The notes below the pieces were generated by a model, which saw only the letters and a list, made by a program, of their open reading frames with translations, made no database searches and was not told where the DNA came from. The translations under genes and the position numbers were made by a program. Of a DNA stretch of 64,000 nt, positions 9,101 through 16,362 are shown one piece after another. Origin of the DNA: Streptomyces flaveolus (GTDB lineage: Bacteria > Actinomycetota > Actinomycetes > Streptomycetales > Streptomycetaceae); NCBI RefSeq assembly GCF_000716535.1, contig NZ_JNWV01000024.1:1-64000 (forward strand), in the 5' to 3' direction. Numbering within the stretch: position 1 is the stretch's first letter; every line of letters starts with the position of its first letter.

Positions 9101-10625
9101 CACCTTGGGCACACGGATGTTCGTCGTGGCCGCGGGCGCCGTGCGGGTGCAGCTGTTCGAACTGGGCCGCACCCGCAACGGGGGCGCCGGTCTGCGCGCC
9201 TGCCGGACGGATCCCGGCGTGACCCTGGCGGCACCCGCGATGGCAGCCGCGGCGTTCGCGGTCTCGCCCCGGGAGGGCTTCCTCGCCGTGGCCGACGGGG
9301 CCGCTGTGTACGTCTGGCGGTGCGAGGCCGAATCCGGCCGCGAGCCGGTCGTGGAAAAGGTGGCGACGTATCCCTCGAACACGCGCGGTCTGGCCTTCGG
9401 GCAGTACGGCGATGAACTGCTGCTCGCCGGATACGAGGAAGTGGCCGCCAGGATCTGGTCCGTCGAGAGGTCCGGACGCGAGGCCACCCTCGTTCTGAAT
9501 GCCCCCCGGGAGGGCGCCCTCGCGTTCGAACCGGGTGGTCAGGGACTGCTGGCGGTGGCCGACGGCCCGTACATCCGGGTGGTGGACGTGGTCCCCGCGC
9601 TGGAGGCCGGCTACGGGATCCAGCGGCGGCCGAGCAACGAGCGCCCGGTCCTCGCCCTGGCCGAGGCACCGGACGGTCCGCCGCTGCTGTGCAGGGCTTG
9701 GCGCGACCGGATCCGGATCTCCCGGCCCAGGCAGGGGGATCCGGCCGCCCTTCCGGCTACGGAGCTCGCCCATGAGGGGCGCACCGTGACGGCGGTGGCC
9801 GCGGTACGAGCGGCGGACGGCTGGACGGTGGCTGCCGCGGCCGGCCGGACCGTACGGCTGTGGCGGCTGGACGACAGCCTGTCCGTCGTCACCCACCGGG
9901 ACATCCCGCTCGGCGGGGACGCGGGCCAGCCGGCCCGCGCACTCAGCCTGGTCGGCGACCCGGCCGCCCCCACGCTGCGGCTCAGCGTGGCGGACGGCCG
10001 GCGGCTGGTACGCCACGACGTCCCTGCCGACGTCTCGTCCGCCGGAATGGCGGTGCGTGAGGTCCGGACCGACCGCGGGTTCTGCGGGATCGACGCGAGG
10101 GTCCTGCGGGACGGTTCGTACTGGGTGGCCGGTGATCTGAGTGACCAGCTGCGGGTCTGGACCGAGGGCGAGCACGGCGTCGAGCAGCGCGTCCTGTTCA
10201 CTGCCAGCCCCTCTTGCCTCGCCCTCGGGGAGCTCTACGACGAGGAGGACGACGCCTCGATGCCCCTGCTGGCCTGGGCGGACCACGGCAGCGTGTACGT
10301 CAAGGACTGCTCCGGCGACGGGAGCATTCACCCCCCGGAGCGGCTGGGAGGGGACTTCCCCGACGTGACGTCCCTGGTGTTCGCCGGCCCCGCGGAGCGG
10401 CCCGCGTTGTTGCTCTGTACGCCGCAGACGGTGTCCCGTGCTTGGGACGTCTGGTCCCAGGAGTGGCTGGACGGGCCGGGGATTCCGGCACGGGGATACG
10501 CCGTGCACGCCGTCGGTACCGCGATGGACGCGGAGGGTCTGGTGATGGCGTTGCAGGGAGAAGATCGTTGCGATCTGATCCGGCTGCCGCACACGTTGTT
10601 CGGGAGCGGGACAGGGGGAGAGTGA
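6120..10625 (+). CDS. Caspase-like / STAND NTPase / beta-propeller protein (1501 aa)
   Basis: Domain order is as follows. (1) A caspase-like peptidase at about 20-260, with YWTGHG (His102) and IIDACSS (Cys155), the dyad of peptidase C14. (2) A STAND/NACHT-type NTPase at about 320-800, with Walker A GLAGTGKT at 342-349 and Walker B LLFDALDEA near 438-447. (3) A degenerate WD40-like propeller at about 830-1490, with repeated blade ends such as AVYFWRSG, AARIWSVERSG, TVRLWRLDDS and QLRVWTEGE. This sensor-switch-protease layout is known from bacterial conflict and programmed-cell-death proteins: the propeller senses, the NTPase oligomerises and the caspase is released. ATG 6120 has GAGGGG upstream. 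It is the first gene of a three-gene operon. Confidence 0.88.
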   Translation: MVRSSADNQSALWKAERRSSALVGTIAVPEYFHPDAKERQRLRRPQLVEVRDRFTETVRERLGFGATLRADRRGATRGQLWAGLEEFLADGAQRKILYWTGHGVQRGNEGYFLACADSWQSGEFDPTRAVLLSELVGFLLRPEYETDTLLIIDACSSQSYNSLAEAVRYAVELERSSAVIRARESRRKGFAVIGTSGADAQVPAGRWVTWLEEALAKPDFVADDQARPFEPSALYLPLPYLCRAVDARAADDGLDEPAQRPDCWEVRALPNSFLDNPYHHHSDRPVYTPAVLTRRKPWLEAEQFGLEENSHLHRHFAGRRDALSRIVRWMDTHPKGLLAVTGLAGTGKTALLGRLALTSLASWRETLGADLDPATLPRAGTIHAALSCQGQSAHSLAAQLREVLADIDGAPPLPEEPVTSEKFTAAFGELVGRAGSVNLLFDALDEALPDQSYPIARHVLGPLANTPGIRVIVGTRAQPRRRTTAPAEEESLLDALELSVEPVVLGDDEEARASITGMVRSVLDTGRSPYRGGARQEDRDWTAEIVASQSHGSFLVARLAATGLTRRTTVAGEAELLAWLRDGGVDLRTRLVEETRYLSEQPGAERAHEVLRALAVVQGPGLAPDATWLALANALREAGSPELTLEDVRQVCRGADGGIVATQRDGARRTDRRIRRQLAHPSYGEFFLSDAGLTAREAHRRVLDALRARAEGDWSGADEYALEYLGAHAAQAGPDALRELFEDVGFLLRTNPDVMLPLAAGLARECDSAALYGRVAGSFPRASGPLSTSVLLERKALLSATAFVSHRDATYRTLQGTDGFLPWQEYWTDVPPDPPEWRHTAPSGGARALSWRAGTGAVGPTHSGSLTAGGLGEIQVLHPQSGARLLTRRLPRIGGERGRPLSEVREVGAGARWATVARDDQAVYFWRSGARMPDQEYRWGGSVRALSVAELEGESVALAADGDRVWVWFWKSGTHLDTRLKEVRTADVRQLATLTLGTRMFVVAAGAVRVQLFELGRTRNGGAGLRACRTDPGVTLAAPAMAAAAFAVSPREGFLAVADGAAVYVWRCEAESGREPVVEKVATYPSNTRGLAFGQYGDELLLAGYEEVAARIWSVERSGREATLVLNAPREGALAFEPGGQGLLAVADGPYIRVVDVVPALEAGYGIQRRPSNERPVLALAEAPDGPPLLCRAWRDRIRISRPRQGDPAALPATELAHEGRTVTAVAAVRAADGWTVAAAAGRTVRLWRLDDSLSVVTHRDIPLGGDAGQPARALSLVGDPAAPTLRLSVADGRRLVRHDVPADVSSAGMAVREVRTDRGFCGIDARVLRDGSYWVAGDLSDQLRVWTEGEHGVEQRVLFTASPSCLALGELYDEEDDASMPLLAWADHGSVYVKDCSGDGSIHPPERLGGDFPDVTSLVFAGPAERPALLLCTPQTVSRAWDVWSQEWLDGPGIPARGYAVHAVGTAMDAEGLVMALQGEDRCDLIRLPHTLFGSGTGGE

Positions 10626-12005
10626 ATGGAACACGATCTGGTGGTGTTCGTCCCGGGGTTCTTGGGCACCCGGCTGTGCCGGGACGGCGTGGACGTCTGG
10701 GCGCGATGCGGCGAGCAGCTGATCAGCTCGACCGCTTCGGCGCTCACGGAGGTGGCCCTCCCTCCGGGGCTGGGGGACGCGCTGCCCGAAGAACCCTTCC
10801 GCCTGGACGCCGACGCGCTGCTGCAGGTCCCCGACTCGGTGCCTGGACTGCTGTCCTGCATGGGCTATCCCGATATCCGTGCCGCCCTCGGAGACCCGCT
10901 CGACGCGCAGTTCGTGCCGTTCGGTTACGACTGGCGGCTCTCCCACCGGCTGGTGGCCCGGCAGCTGAAGGCGTGGGTGGCACGCGAACTCGACCGGTGG
11001 CACGCGGAGGTCGACGCGTACTACCCGGACCGGGCCGATGATCCGCGCGTCATTCTGGTCTGCCATGCGACGGGAGGTCTGATCGGGCGGCACTATCTGG
11101 AGTGTGAGGGCGGCCGGGAGACCGCCCGGACCCTGGTCACCCTCGGCACCCCGCAGCAGGGGCTGGTCCAAGCCGCCCGGCTGCTGGCCGGTCATGCGAT
11201 CCCCGTCGACGCGGGCCCCGGCGCGGACGTGGCCGCCCGGCTGAACGAGGCGCTGCGCGACTGGGCGCTCAACCTGCCGGCGGTCGTCGAGATGCTGCCG
11301 GTGTACCGCGCCGTGCGGGTGGAGGGAAAGAGCCTCGAGCGGCGCATCACTGACAACCGCTACCCGGTTCCCGTACTGCCGGGCGACGCCGTCCGCGAGG
11401 CAATGGCTTTCCAGGAGGAGTTCCGCTTGGCGTACGACGAGCACCGGCGCGTCGGCCCTCTCCCGTACACCGTGCACTGCCTCGGCAGCGTCGACTTCCC
11501 GAGCCCCACGGCACTCGTGCTCTCCTCGGACGGGTCGCGGATCACCGAAAGCCTGCCGGGGCCCGGCGACGGTACGGTGCCGCGCCGGTCGGCCATCGCG
11601 GACTGGACCGGTACGGACCCCATGCTGTGGACCGGATTCCGCAATGCGGACCTGGCGAGCGGTCCCGCCCTCCGTGACGCGATGCTCGCGATCCGTGCGG
11701 GACGCCCGCCCGGCGGCACGCTCGCGGGTGAGGAGGGCATCGTCCTGCACTTCCCCCGGGACCCGGTCGCCGCCGGCCGTCCGTTCGTGATCGAGTTGCT
11801 GGGGCACGACCTGCCGCGGCGCAATCTGCGGACCTTCATGTGGCGTTCGGGCCGCAACGACAAACGACCCGTCGTCTTCCGGCAGTACGAGCCCGACCGC
11901 TATCGGGCGGAGCTGGAAGCAGCCCCCGGACGCTGGGTGGTCGAGGCGCTGGTCGACCGGCCGAAAGGACGCGACCGGAGGGACGTCACGGTCGTGGCGG
12001 TGTGA
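10626..12005 (+). CDS. LCAT-like alpha/beta hydrolase, catalytic Ser and His apparently lost
   Basis: The 459-aa protein starts at the base after the upstream stop (TGA-ATG), with GGGGGAGAG inside that gene as ribosome site. The LCAT/lipase fold is shown by VVFVPGFLGTRL, FVPFGYDWRLS and PGDGTVP (Asp region). The nucleophile elbow, normally GHSMGG, reads CHATGG with Ala148 in place of Ser. The region where relatives carry the catalytic His (RHA-L) reads FRNADL. Both losses need one base change each. A C-terminal domain of about 90 residues ending VTVVAV looks beta-rich. Family members hydrolyse or transfer lipid acyl chains, and this copy may be a pseudo-enzyme acting as sensor or adaptor. No signal peptide. 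Confidence 0.8.
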   Translation: MEHDLVVFVPGFLGTRLCRDGVDVWARCGEQLISSTASALTEVALPPGLGDALPEEPFRLDADALLQVPDSVPGLLSCMGYPDIRAALGDPLDAQFVPFGYDWRLSHRLVARQLKAWVARELDRWHAEVDAYYPDRADDPRVILVCHATGGLIGRHYLECEGGRETARTLVTLGTPQQGLVQAARLLAGHAIPVDAGPGADVAARLNEALRDWALNLPAVVEMLPVYRAVRVEGKSLERRITDNRYPVPVLPGDAVREAMAFQEEFRLAYDEHRRVGPLPYTVHCLGSVDFPSPTALVLSSDGSRITESLPGPGDGTVPRRSAIADWTGTDPMLWTGFRNADLASGPALRDAMLAIRAGRPPGGTLAGEEGIVLHFPRDPVAAGRPFVIELLGHDLPRRNLRTFMWRSGRNDKRPVVFRQYEPDRYRAELEAAPGRWVVEALVDRPKGRDRRDVTVVAV

Positions 12006-12025
12006 GACGGGAGCTGGGAGCCGGG

Positions 12026-13969
12026 ATGACAGGAAGCGAGACCACCGCGTGGCCGCAGTGCGCACACCTCGACACCGGGGAACGCTGCCGGGGGCGCACA
12101 GTGGGCTCGTACGCGGCCTGCCTGGCGCATCTGGACAGCGCCGAGCGGGCCGCCCATCTGGCCACGCTGACCCCCGGCGCCGACCTCGACCACCGGGGCA
12201 CGCACTTCAACCAGAGCCTGCTCGACGAACTCCTCGCACCGCTCAGGGATCCGGGGAGCGGGCGGGCGCGGGTGGGGGTGGCGTCGTTCGACGAGGTGCG
12301 GTTCACCGGGGACGCGGAGCTCGCGGCGATCGACTTCGGCGGCTTCTGCTCCTTCGCGTCGGCCGTGTTCGGCGGAGGGTTGTACGTCCGTGACGTGCGT
12401 GCAGGGGGCGATCTCCGCCTCGGAGCGGCGCAGGTCGCGGAAGACGTGTGGCTCGATGACACCGAAGTGGGGGGCGATGCCTGGTTTTACGAGGCTCGGA
12501 TCAAGGGAACGTTGCGGTTCTGTGTCCGCGAGGTCGGCCGCAGTGCGATGTTCAAGGGCATCACGTGCGGGGACGTCTACTTCTCGGGTGCCCGGGTGTG
12601 TGGCATCGCCTCCTTCGAGGGGGCCGTCATCGGCGGGGAAGCCGCCTTCGACGGCGCGGTCTTCGAGGACGGTGCCAACTTCGAGAAGGTCCGGATCGCT
12701 GGCCGAGCCTGTTTCGAAGGTACGCACTTTCACCGGAGCAGAGCCTGCTTCGACGGGACCGACATCGGCGGGGACATGCTGTTCACCGAGGCCCACTTCG
12801 CGGCGGAAGCCACGTTCGACGGGGCCGTGCTCGGCGGCGACCTGTCGTTCTCCGGAGCCCGGTGGGAGGCCGGCGTGGGCTTCCGGCGGGCGCTGTTCCG
12901 CCGTACCGCCAGAATCGGCCCTCTGGTCTGCCCGGGGACGGTGGACTTTTCCGACGCCGTGTTCGAGGCAGCGGTGACACTGGAGGCCGCCGCGCAAGAG
13001 GTGTACTGCCGACGGACACGGTGGGCGTCCACCGCCGCACTGCGGCTGCGGTACGCCAGGGTGGATCTGACCGACGCGGTGGTGGAGTTTCCGGTGACCG
13101 TCGTCGGCCGGCCCCGCCCGTTCGTCTCGCCGGAGGGCGAGGTGATCGCCGAACCGAAACTCACCGAGGACCGGGTGCGCGTCACCTCGGTCAAGGGCGT
13201 GGACGCCGCGTACCTGGTGCTGGCCGACGTCGACCTGACCGACTGTCTCTTCGTGGAGACGGTCCACCTGGACCAGTTGCGACTCGAAGGCCGCTGCGTC
13301 CTGTCGCCACCGCCCGTCGGGGTGCGCTGGATACGCCGCCGGACCCTCGCCGAGGAGCACCACTGGCGGGCGACCCGGTACGGCGACGGCTGGACTCCCG
13401 CGCCACCGGGCGTCGAGACGCATGAACCCGCTGTGCTCGCGCCGGTCTACCGGCAGCTCCGCAAGGCGCTCGAGGACGGCCGGAACGAGCCTGGCGCGGC
13501 CGACTTCTACTACGGCGAGATGGAGATGCGCCGCCACGACGCCACGGCGTCCCGTGGTGAACGGACGCTGCTGCGGCTGTACTGGGCACTCTCCGGGTAC
13601 GGCCTGCGCGCCGTGCGTGCCCTGGCCTGGCTGGTCCTGGCGATGACGGCCACCGTGCTCGCGATGATGCTGTGGGGGCTGCCGCGGGCCGACCCGGACC
13701 CGGTCAGTGCGGGGACCACCGACGGACATCGGGTAACCCTGACGACCAGGAAGCCGGCCCCAGCCAACCCGGAAGGGCCATACAGAAGGCGCCTGTCGAC
13801 CGCACGGTTCGAGAAGTCCGTGAGGGTGGTGGTCAACTCGGTGATCTTCCGGGCCTCCGGGCAGGATCTGACCACCACCGGGACGTACGTCGAGATGACT
13901 GCCCGCCTCGTCGAACCGGCCCTGCTCGGGCTTGCCATCCTCGCCGTGCGCAGCCGCGTCAAGCGATGA
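12026..13969 (+). CDS. Pentapeptide-repeat membrane protein (647 aa)
   Basis: The N-terminus has a Cys/His cluster (C-x8-C-x8-C-x2-H, from WPQCAH to AACLAHL) that may bind Zn. Residues about 60-330 form tandem pentapeptide-like repeats with a Phe or Leu core (SFEGAVIGGEAAF, FDGAVFEDGANF and many others), expected to fold as a right-handed quadrilateral helix. The C-terminus has hydrophobic spans at about 533-557 and 620-640 separated by a basic loop, so it is probably anchored in the cell membrane. ATG 12026 lies 20 bases after the previous stop, with GGGAG upstream. As third gene of the caspase-STAND operon it could be the membrane partner or effector (inference). A trailing stop is at 13969. 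Confidence 0.85.
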   Translation: MTGSETTAWPQCAHLDTGERCRGRTVGSYAACLAHLDSAERAAHLATLTPGADLDHRGTHFNQSLLDELLAPLRDPGSGRARVGVASFDEVRFTGDAELAAIDFGGFCSFASAVFGGGLYVRDVRAGGDLRLGAAQVAEDVWLDDTEVGGDAWFYEARIKGTLRFCVREVGRSAMFKGITCGDVYFSGARVCGIASFEGAVIGGEAAFDGAVFEDGANFEKVRIAGRACFEGTHFHRSRACFDGTDIGGDMLFTEAHFAAEATFDGAVLGGDLSFSGARWEAGVGFRRALFRRTARIGPLVCPGTVDFSDAVFEAAVTLEAAAQEVYCRRTRWASTAALRLRYARVDLTDAVVEFPVTVVGRPRPFVSPEGEVIAEPKLTEDRVRVTSVKGVDAAYLVLADVDLTDCLFVETVHLDQLRLEGRCVLSPPPVGVRWIRRRTLAEEHHWRATRYGDGWTPAPPGVETHEPAVLAPVYRQLRKALEDGRNEPGAADFYYGEMEMRRHDATASRGERTLLRLYWALSGYGLRAVRALAWLVLAMTATVLAMMLWGLPRADPDPVSAGTTDGHRVTLTTRKPAPANPEGPYRRRLSTARFEKSVRVVVNSVIFRASGQDLTTTGTYVEMTARLVEPALLGLAILAVRSRVKR

Positions 13970-14048
13970 CGCGTCCCGGTCCTCGCCGGGCACGCCGCTG
14001 CGTCGGCGAGCATCTTGCTGGTATGTGGCTGGGGGACGGCGCCGGGGT

Positions 14049-14220
14049 GAGTTATCGGATTTCGTTGCCGATGTGTTCGCTGCGGTGCCGCGGCGGGATC
14101 AGGGGCGGTAGGGCGGGTGCTGTCTGCGGGGTCTGATGCTGGACGGCCGTCGCATGTCCATCCAGCCGATGGCCGAGCGGCTGCCGGACGGCGACATGCA
14201 GGCTCTGCAGCAGTTCGACA
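14049..14220 (+). mobile_element. IS701-family transposase remnant
   Basis: One frame reads ELSDFVADVFAAVPRRDQGR, then TAG (14109-14111), then LRGLMLDGRRMSIQPMAERL and MQALQQF. This is the N-terminal region of IS701-type DDE transposases (FAxLPRxDQR..LRGLMLDGRRKS.QPMA). The stop interrupts it in frame and homology ends near 14220. It marks the right edge of the caspase-STAND cassette. Confidence 0.75.
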
Positions 14221-14702
14221 GATCGGCTGCATCCACTAATCCCCCTCCGAACGTGTCTTCGGAGCAACGTTTCAAAGACAGCTACCAGCGTGCGCCGAGG
14301 TGGAGCATCACCGACCACCGTTAGCGGGTGGTCGACTGGTTGCGCGAGGTAGATGGTCCACGTCGTGCTGAGGCTTACGCGATGCAGACTGATGATCTAT
14401 GGCGTTCGCGTGCGGTGACCGACGGATCTCCTCGGTCAGTCGATTGCGACTTCGGGAGTCACTTCGCGGCACGGCTGCATGATGCATGTCGAAGAGTTGG
14501 GAAGTTACCGTGCCCATTGTCGGGCCTGTCCGGAGTGTGGTCCGTCATTCGTGGTGATTGTGCAGAGAAGCACCGGATTCCTCCAACGAACCTGGTTCGA
14601 GGCTGTGCGCACGGTGAGACTGGCGGCCAGCCGTGGCGGCCTGCCCGCGGCAGTGTGTCGGCCGCCGAACCCCAGTGGCCCTTCATCGTTTGAGGAGTTC
14701 TG
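14221..14702. other. Intergenic, no recognisable gene
   Basis: No frame shows sustained codon bias or a known motif. The stretch is less GC-biased than its neighbours and probably contains decayed mobile-element sequence plus the promoter of the small secreted protein at 14703. GAGGAG at about 14692-14697 is the ribosome site of that gene. Confidence 0.4.
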
Positions 14703-14933
14703 ATGCGTCTGCGTAAGCGCGCGACAGCCGCCGTGTTGATGAGCACCGCGGTCTTCACCGCCCTCGCTCCCCAGGCCATGGCCGCCCCCATGCCCTGGGA
14801 GCTTCTTGTGGTGCGGTCACTCGCTGTCGGATCCAAAGCCGAGTTCCTGCGGCAGGTATTCCCAGGCGATCCCGGAGTGCAGTACGAGCAGACGAGAAAT
14901 ATGCGGGTATCGGGATCGGTGACCGAGGAATGA
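14703..14933 (+). CDS. Small secreted protein (76 aa)
   Basis: A clear Sec signal peptide (MRLRKRATAA, hydrophobic core, cleavage near QAMA-AP) is followed by about 48 mature residues rich in Val, Arg and Glu with no Cys. No family is recognised. GAGGAG lies 5-6 bases before the ATG. The short mature part suggests either a small secreted peptide or the truncated start of a longer secreted protein. It does not overlap any better frame. Confidence 0.6.
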   Translation: MRLRKRATAAVLMSTAVFTALAPQAMAAPMPWELLVVRSLAVGSKAEFLRQVFPGDPGVQYEQTRNMRVSGSVTEE

Positions 14934-14959
14934 CCAGCGCCGTTTCCTACGCGGCGTAG

Positions 14960-15154
14960 GTTCCGGCTCGATCTCTCGCGGCGCCGGGCGATCCGGTCCG
15001 GCTCCAGCCCCACCTTGTCGGGGGCACAGAAGCGGCCGGCGCGTTACTGCACGTCGTCGCTAACCTGCTCGGTCTCGGCCTGGTCGGTGCCACCGTGGTC
15101 GAAGAAGTCCAGGACCCGACCGCGACTGGGCCGGATATCGGGGTGGGCGACTGA
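14960..15154 (+). other. Coding-like C-terminal fragment without start
   Basis: After a TAG at 14957 one frame stays open to a TGA at 15152-15154 and reads PHLVGGTEAAGALLHVV, then ANLLGLGLVGATVVEEVQD, with convincing codon bias. No ATG or GTG lies near its beginning. It looks like the tail of a lost gene. I do not recognise the family. Confidence 0.3.
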
Positions 15155-15175
15155 ACGAGCGGATACGGTTCCCCC

Positions 15176-15646
15176 ATGACGAAAACTGCCCGGACCGTGA
15201 AACGTACGGGAGCCCTCGTCGCGGCAGCCGCCGCGGCCGCGCTCGCCTTCCCCGCCCAGGCCCACGCCGCTGCCGTCGCCTGCGGCGGCGGGGTCTCGAC
15301 GCAGAACATCGGCGCCCGGGGCTGTATTTCCGCCGAACGCTGGAAGGACGGGAAGATCTTCTGGCGCGACATCACCGCCCACGCCCTCATCACCAACTCC
15401 CGCTCCCACGCCTCATGGGTCGAGTACGAGGCCTACCTCCACGTGCAGGGCGACGGCGACGACTGGATGAAAATGGGCAGCGGCCGGACCATCGTGCAGC
15501 GGCGTTCCACGGTCGGCCCGATCGCCATCGCTACCTCCACTCGCATCTGTGGCCCGGTCAAAATCACGATCCGCGTCCACGTGAGGCCGGCGGGGGGCGC
15601 CTGGTCGAACTGGTCCAGCGCGGCGACCTCACAGTGCCAGACCTGA
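15176..15646 (+). CDS. Secreted hypothetical protein (156 aa)
   Basis: A basic N-terminus and long Ala-rich hydrophobic core (cleavage near AQAHA-AA) form a Sec signal peptide. The mature domain of about 120 residues has four Cys (two near the N-terminus, one at TRICGP, one in SQCQT), so two disulfides are likely. Alternating hydrophobic and polar strands suggest a small beta-sandwich. No enzyme motif is seen. A hairpin terminator follows at 15673-15704. The last 80 bases overlap a minus-strand frame, and this gene has the stronger evidence. Confidence 0.7.
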   Translation: MTKTARTVKRTGALVAAAAAAALAFPAQAHAAAVACGGGVSTQNIGARGCISAERWKDGKIFWRDITAHALITNSRSHASWVEYEAYLHVQGDGDDWMKMGSGRTIVQRRSTVGPIAIATSTRICGPVKITIRVHVRPAGGAWSNWSSAATSQCQT

Positions 15647-16079
15647 CGCTGCCAGACTTCGCACACCGCAGCGCCCCCGCCTCCGCGACCAGGGGGGCGG
15701 GGGCTCTCGTGTTTCCTGCGGGGAAATGTGCGGCCACGGGACGCCTGTGCAGTTCCTTCGCCGCCTTCGCGGTCTCCCGCTTCAGGCGCGCCTGGAACTC
15801 CTCGCGTGTCTCTGCGCGCAGCCGGTCCGGGTACCGTTTCATCGGCACCTCCTCCCCCAACGCCGCGAACCGCGCAGCGATGGCGTCACGGTCCATGTCG
15901 ACCTTCCCCGACACCCGGGACAGGAACCAGTCGGCATACCAGCCGACCGGCGCCAGATGCAGCACCTCGTACGCCCCCTTCTGGTCGGTGGCAGCCGCGT
16001 TCACCCGCGCCCGCGCATACCTGCGTACTTCGCACACCCCGGCGACCGCCTCCGCGTCCTGTCCGATCCGCTGAGGCAT
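15564..16079 (-). CDS. Hypothetical protein, ends uncertain
   Basis: The well-biased core reads VNAAATDQKGAYEVLHLAP and WYADWFLSRVSGKVDMDRDA, then RYPDRLRAETREEFQARLK, a helical, charged sequence. The frame is also open and coding-like upstream of the ATG (AYLAGLPADITAERHRRM), so the true start may be further right or lost to a frameshift near 16180. At the left end it runs through the 15673-15704 hairpin into the opposite gene, so translation probably ended near 15720 originally. Not recognised. It may be a remnant. Confidence 0.45.
   Translation of the reverse strand: MPQRIGQDAEAVAGVCEVRRYARARVNAAATDQKGAYEVLHLAPVGWYADWFLSRVSGKVDMDRDAIAARFAALGEEVPMKRYPDRLRAETREEFQARLKRETAKAAKELHRRPVAAHFPAGNTRAPAPLVAEAGALRCAKSGSVRSGTVRSPRWTSSTRRPPPASRGRGS
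15673..15704 (+). terminator. Hairpin terminator
   Basis: A 9-bp G/C stem (15673-15681 with 15696-15704) and 14-base loop are followed by a T-rich stretch (tctcgtgttt). It lies 27 bases after the secreted-protein stop at 15646. Confidence 0.75.
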
Positions 16080-16362
16080 CCGACGGTGGCGCTCCGCAGT
16101 GATGTCGGCAGGAAGGCCCGCCAGGTACGCGCACGACGCCGCACCGGGGTGCGGGGCCGCATCGGCGTGGGGTGGGCGCCGCGGTCCCGGGGTGCGGACG
16201 CTGCGAACGGCCGGGGCGCAGCACCGTCAGCGCCCCCCTTGCTCTCGGTCAGCGCGGCCAGAGGGGACGCCTCGTCCTTTTCAGTGATCAGCAGGTCGTA
16301 GCACTCGGCCCTGCCCGGCAGCGCATCCGTGTGCGGCGCTCGACGGGGTGACCCGGTAGTCG
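16080..16362 (-). other. Degraded coding stretch upstream of 15564-16079
   Basis: A minus-strand frame contains ECYDLLITEKDEASPLAALT, which looks coding but lies in a different frame from the downstream protein. The two may be parts of one frameshifted gene. No start or motif can be fixed. Confidence 0.3.

Noticed and set aside
8391..12065. Very long minus-strand frame opposite the caspase-STAND and LCAT genes
   Set aside because: It is a shadow. The plus strand has clear domains and start sites, and the minus translation is Arg/Pro/Gly-rich without motifs.
15673..15704. Possible riboswitch or sRNA from the GC hairpin
   Set aside because: A simple stem with a T-rich tail after a stop codon is best explained as a terminator.
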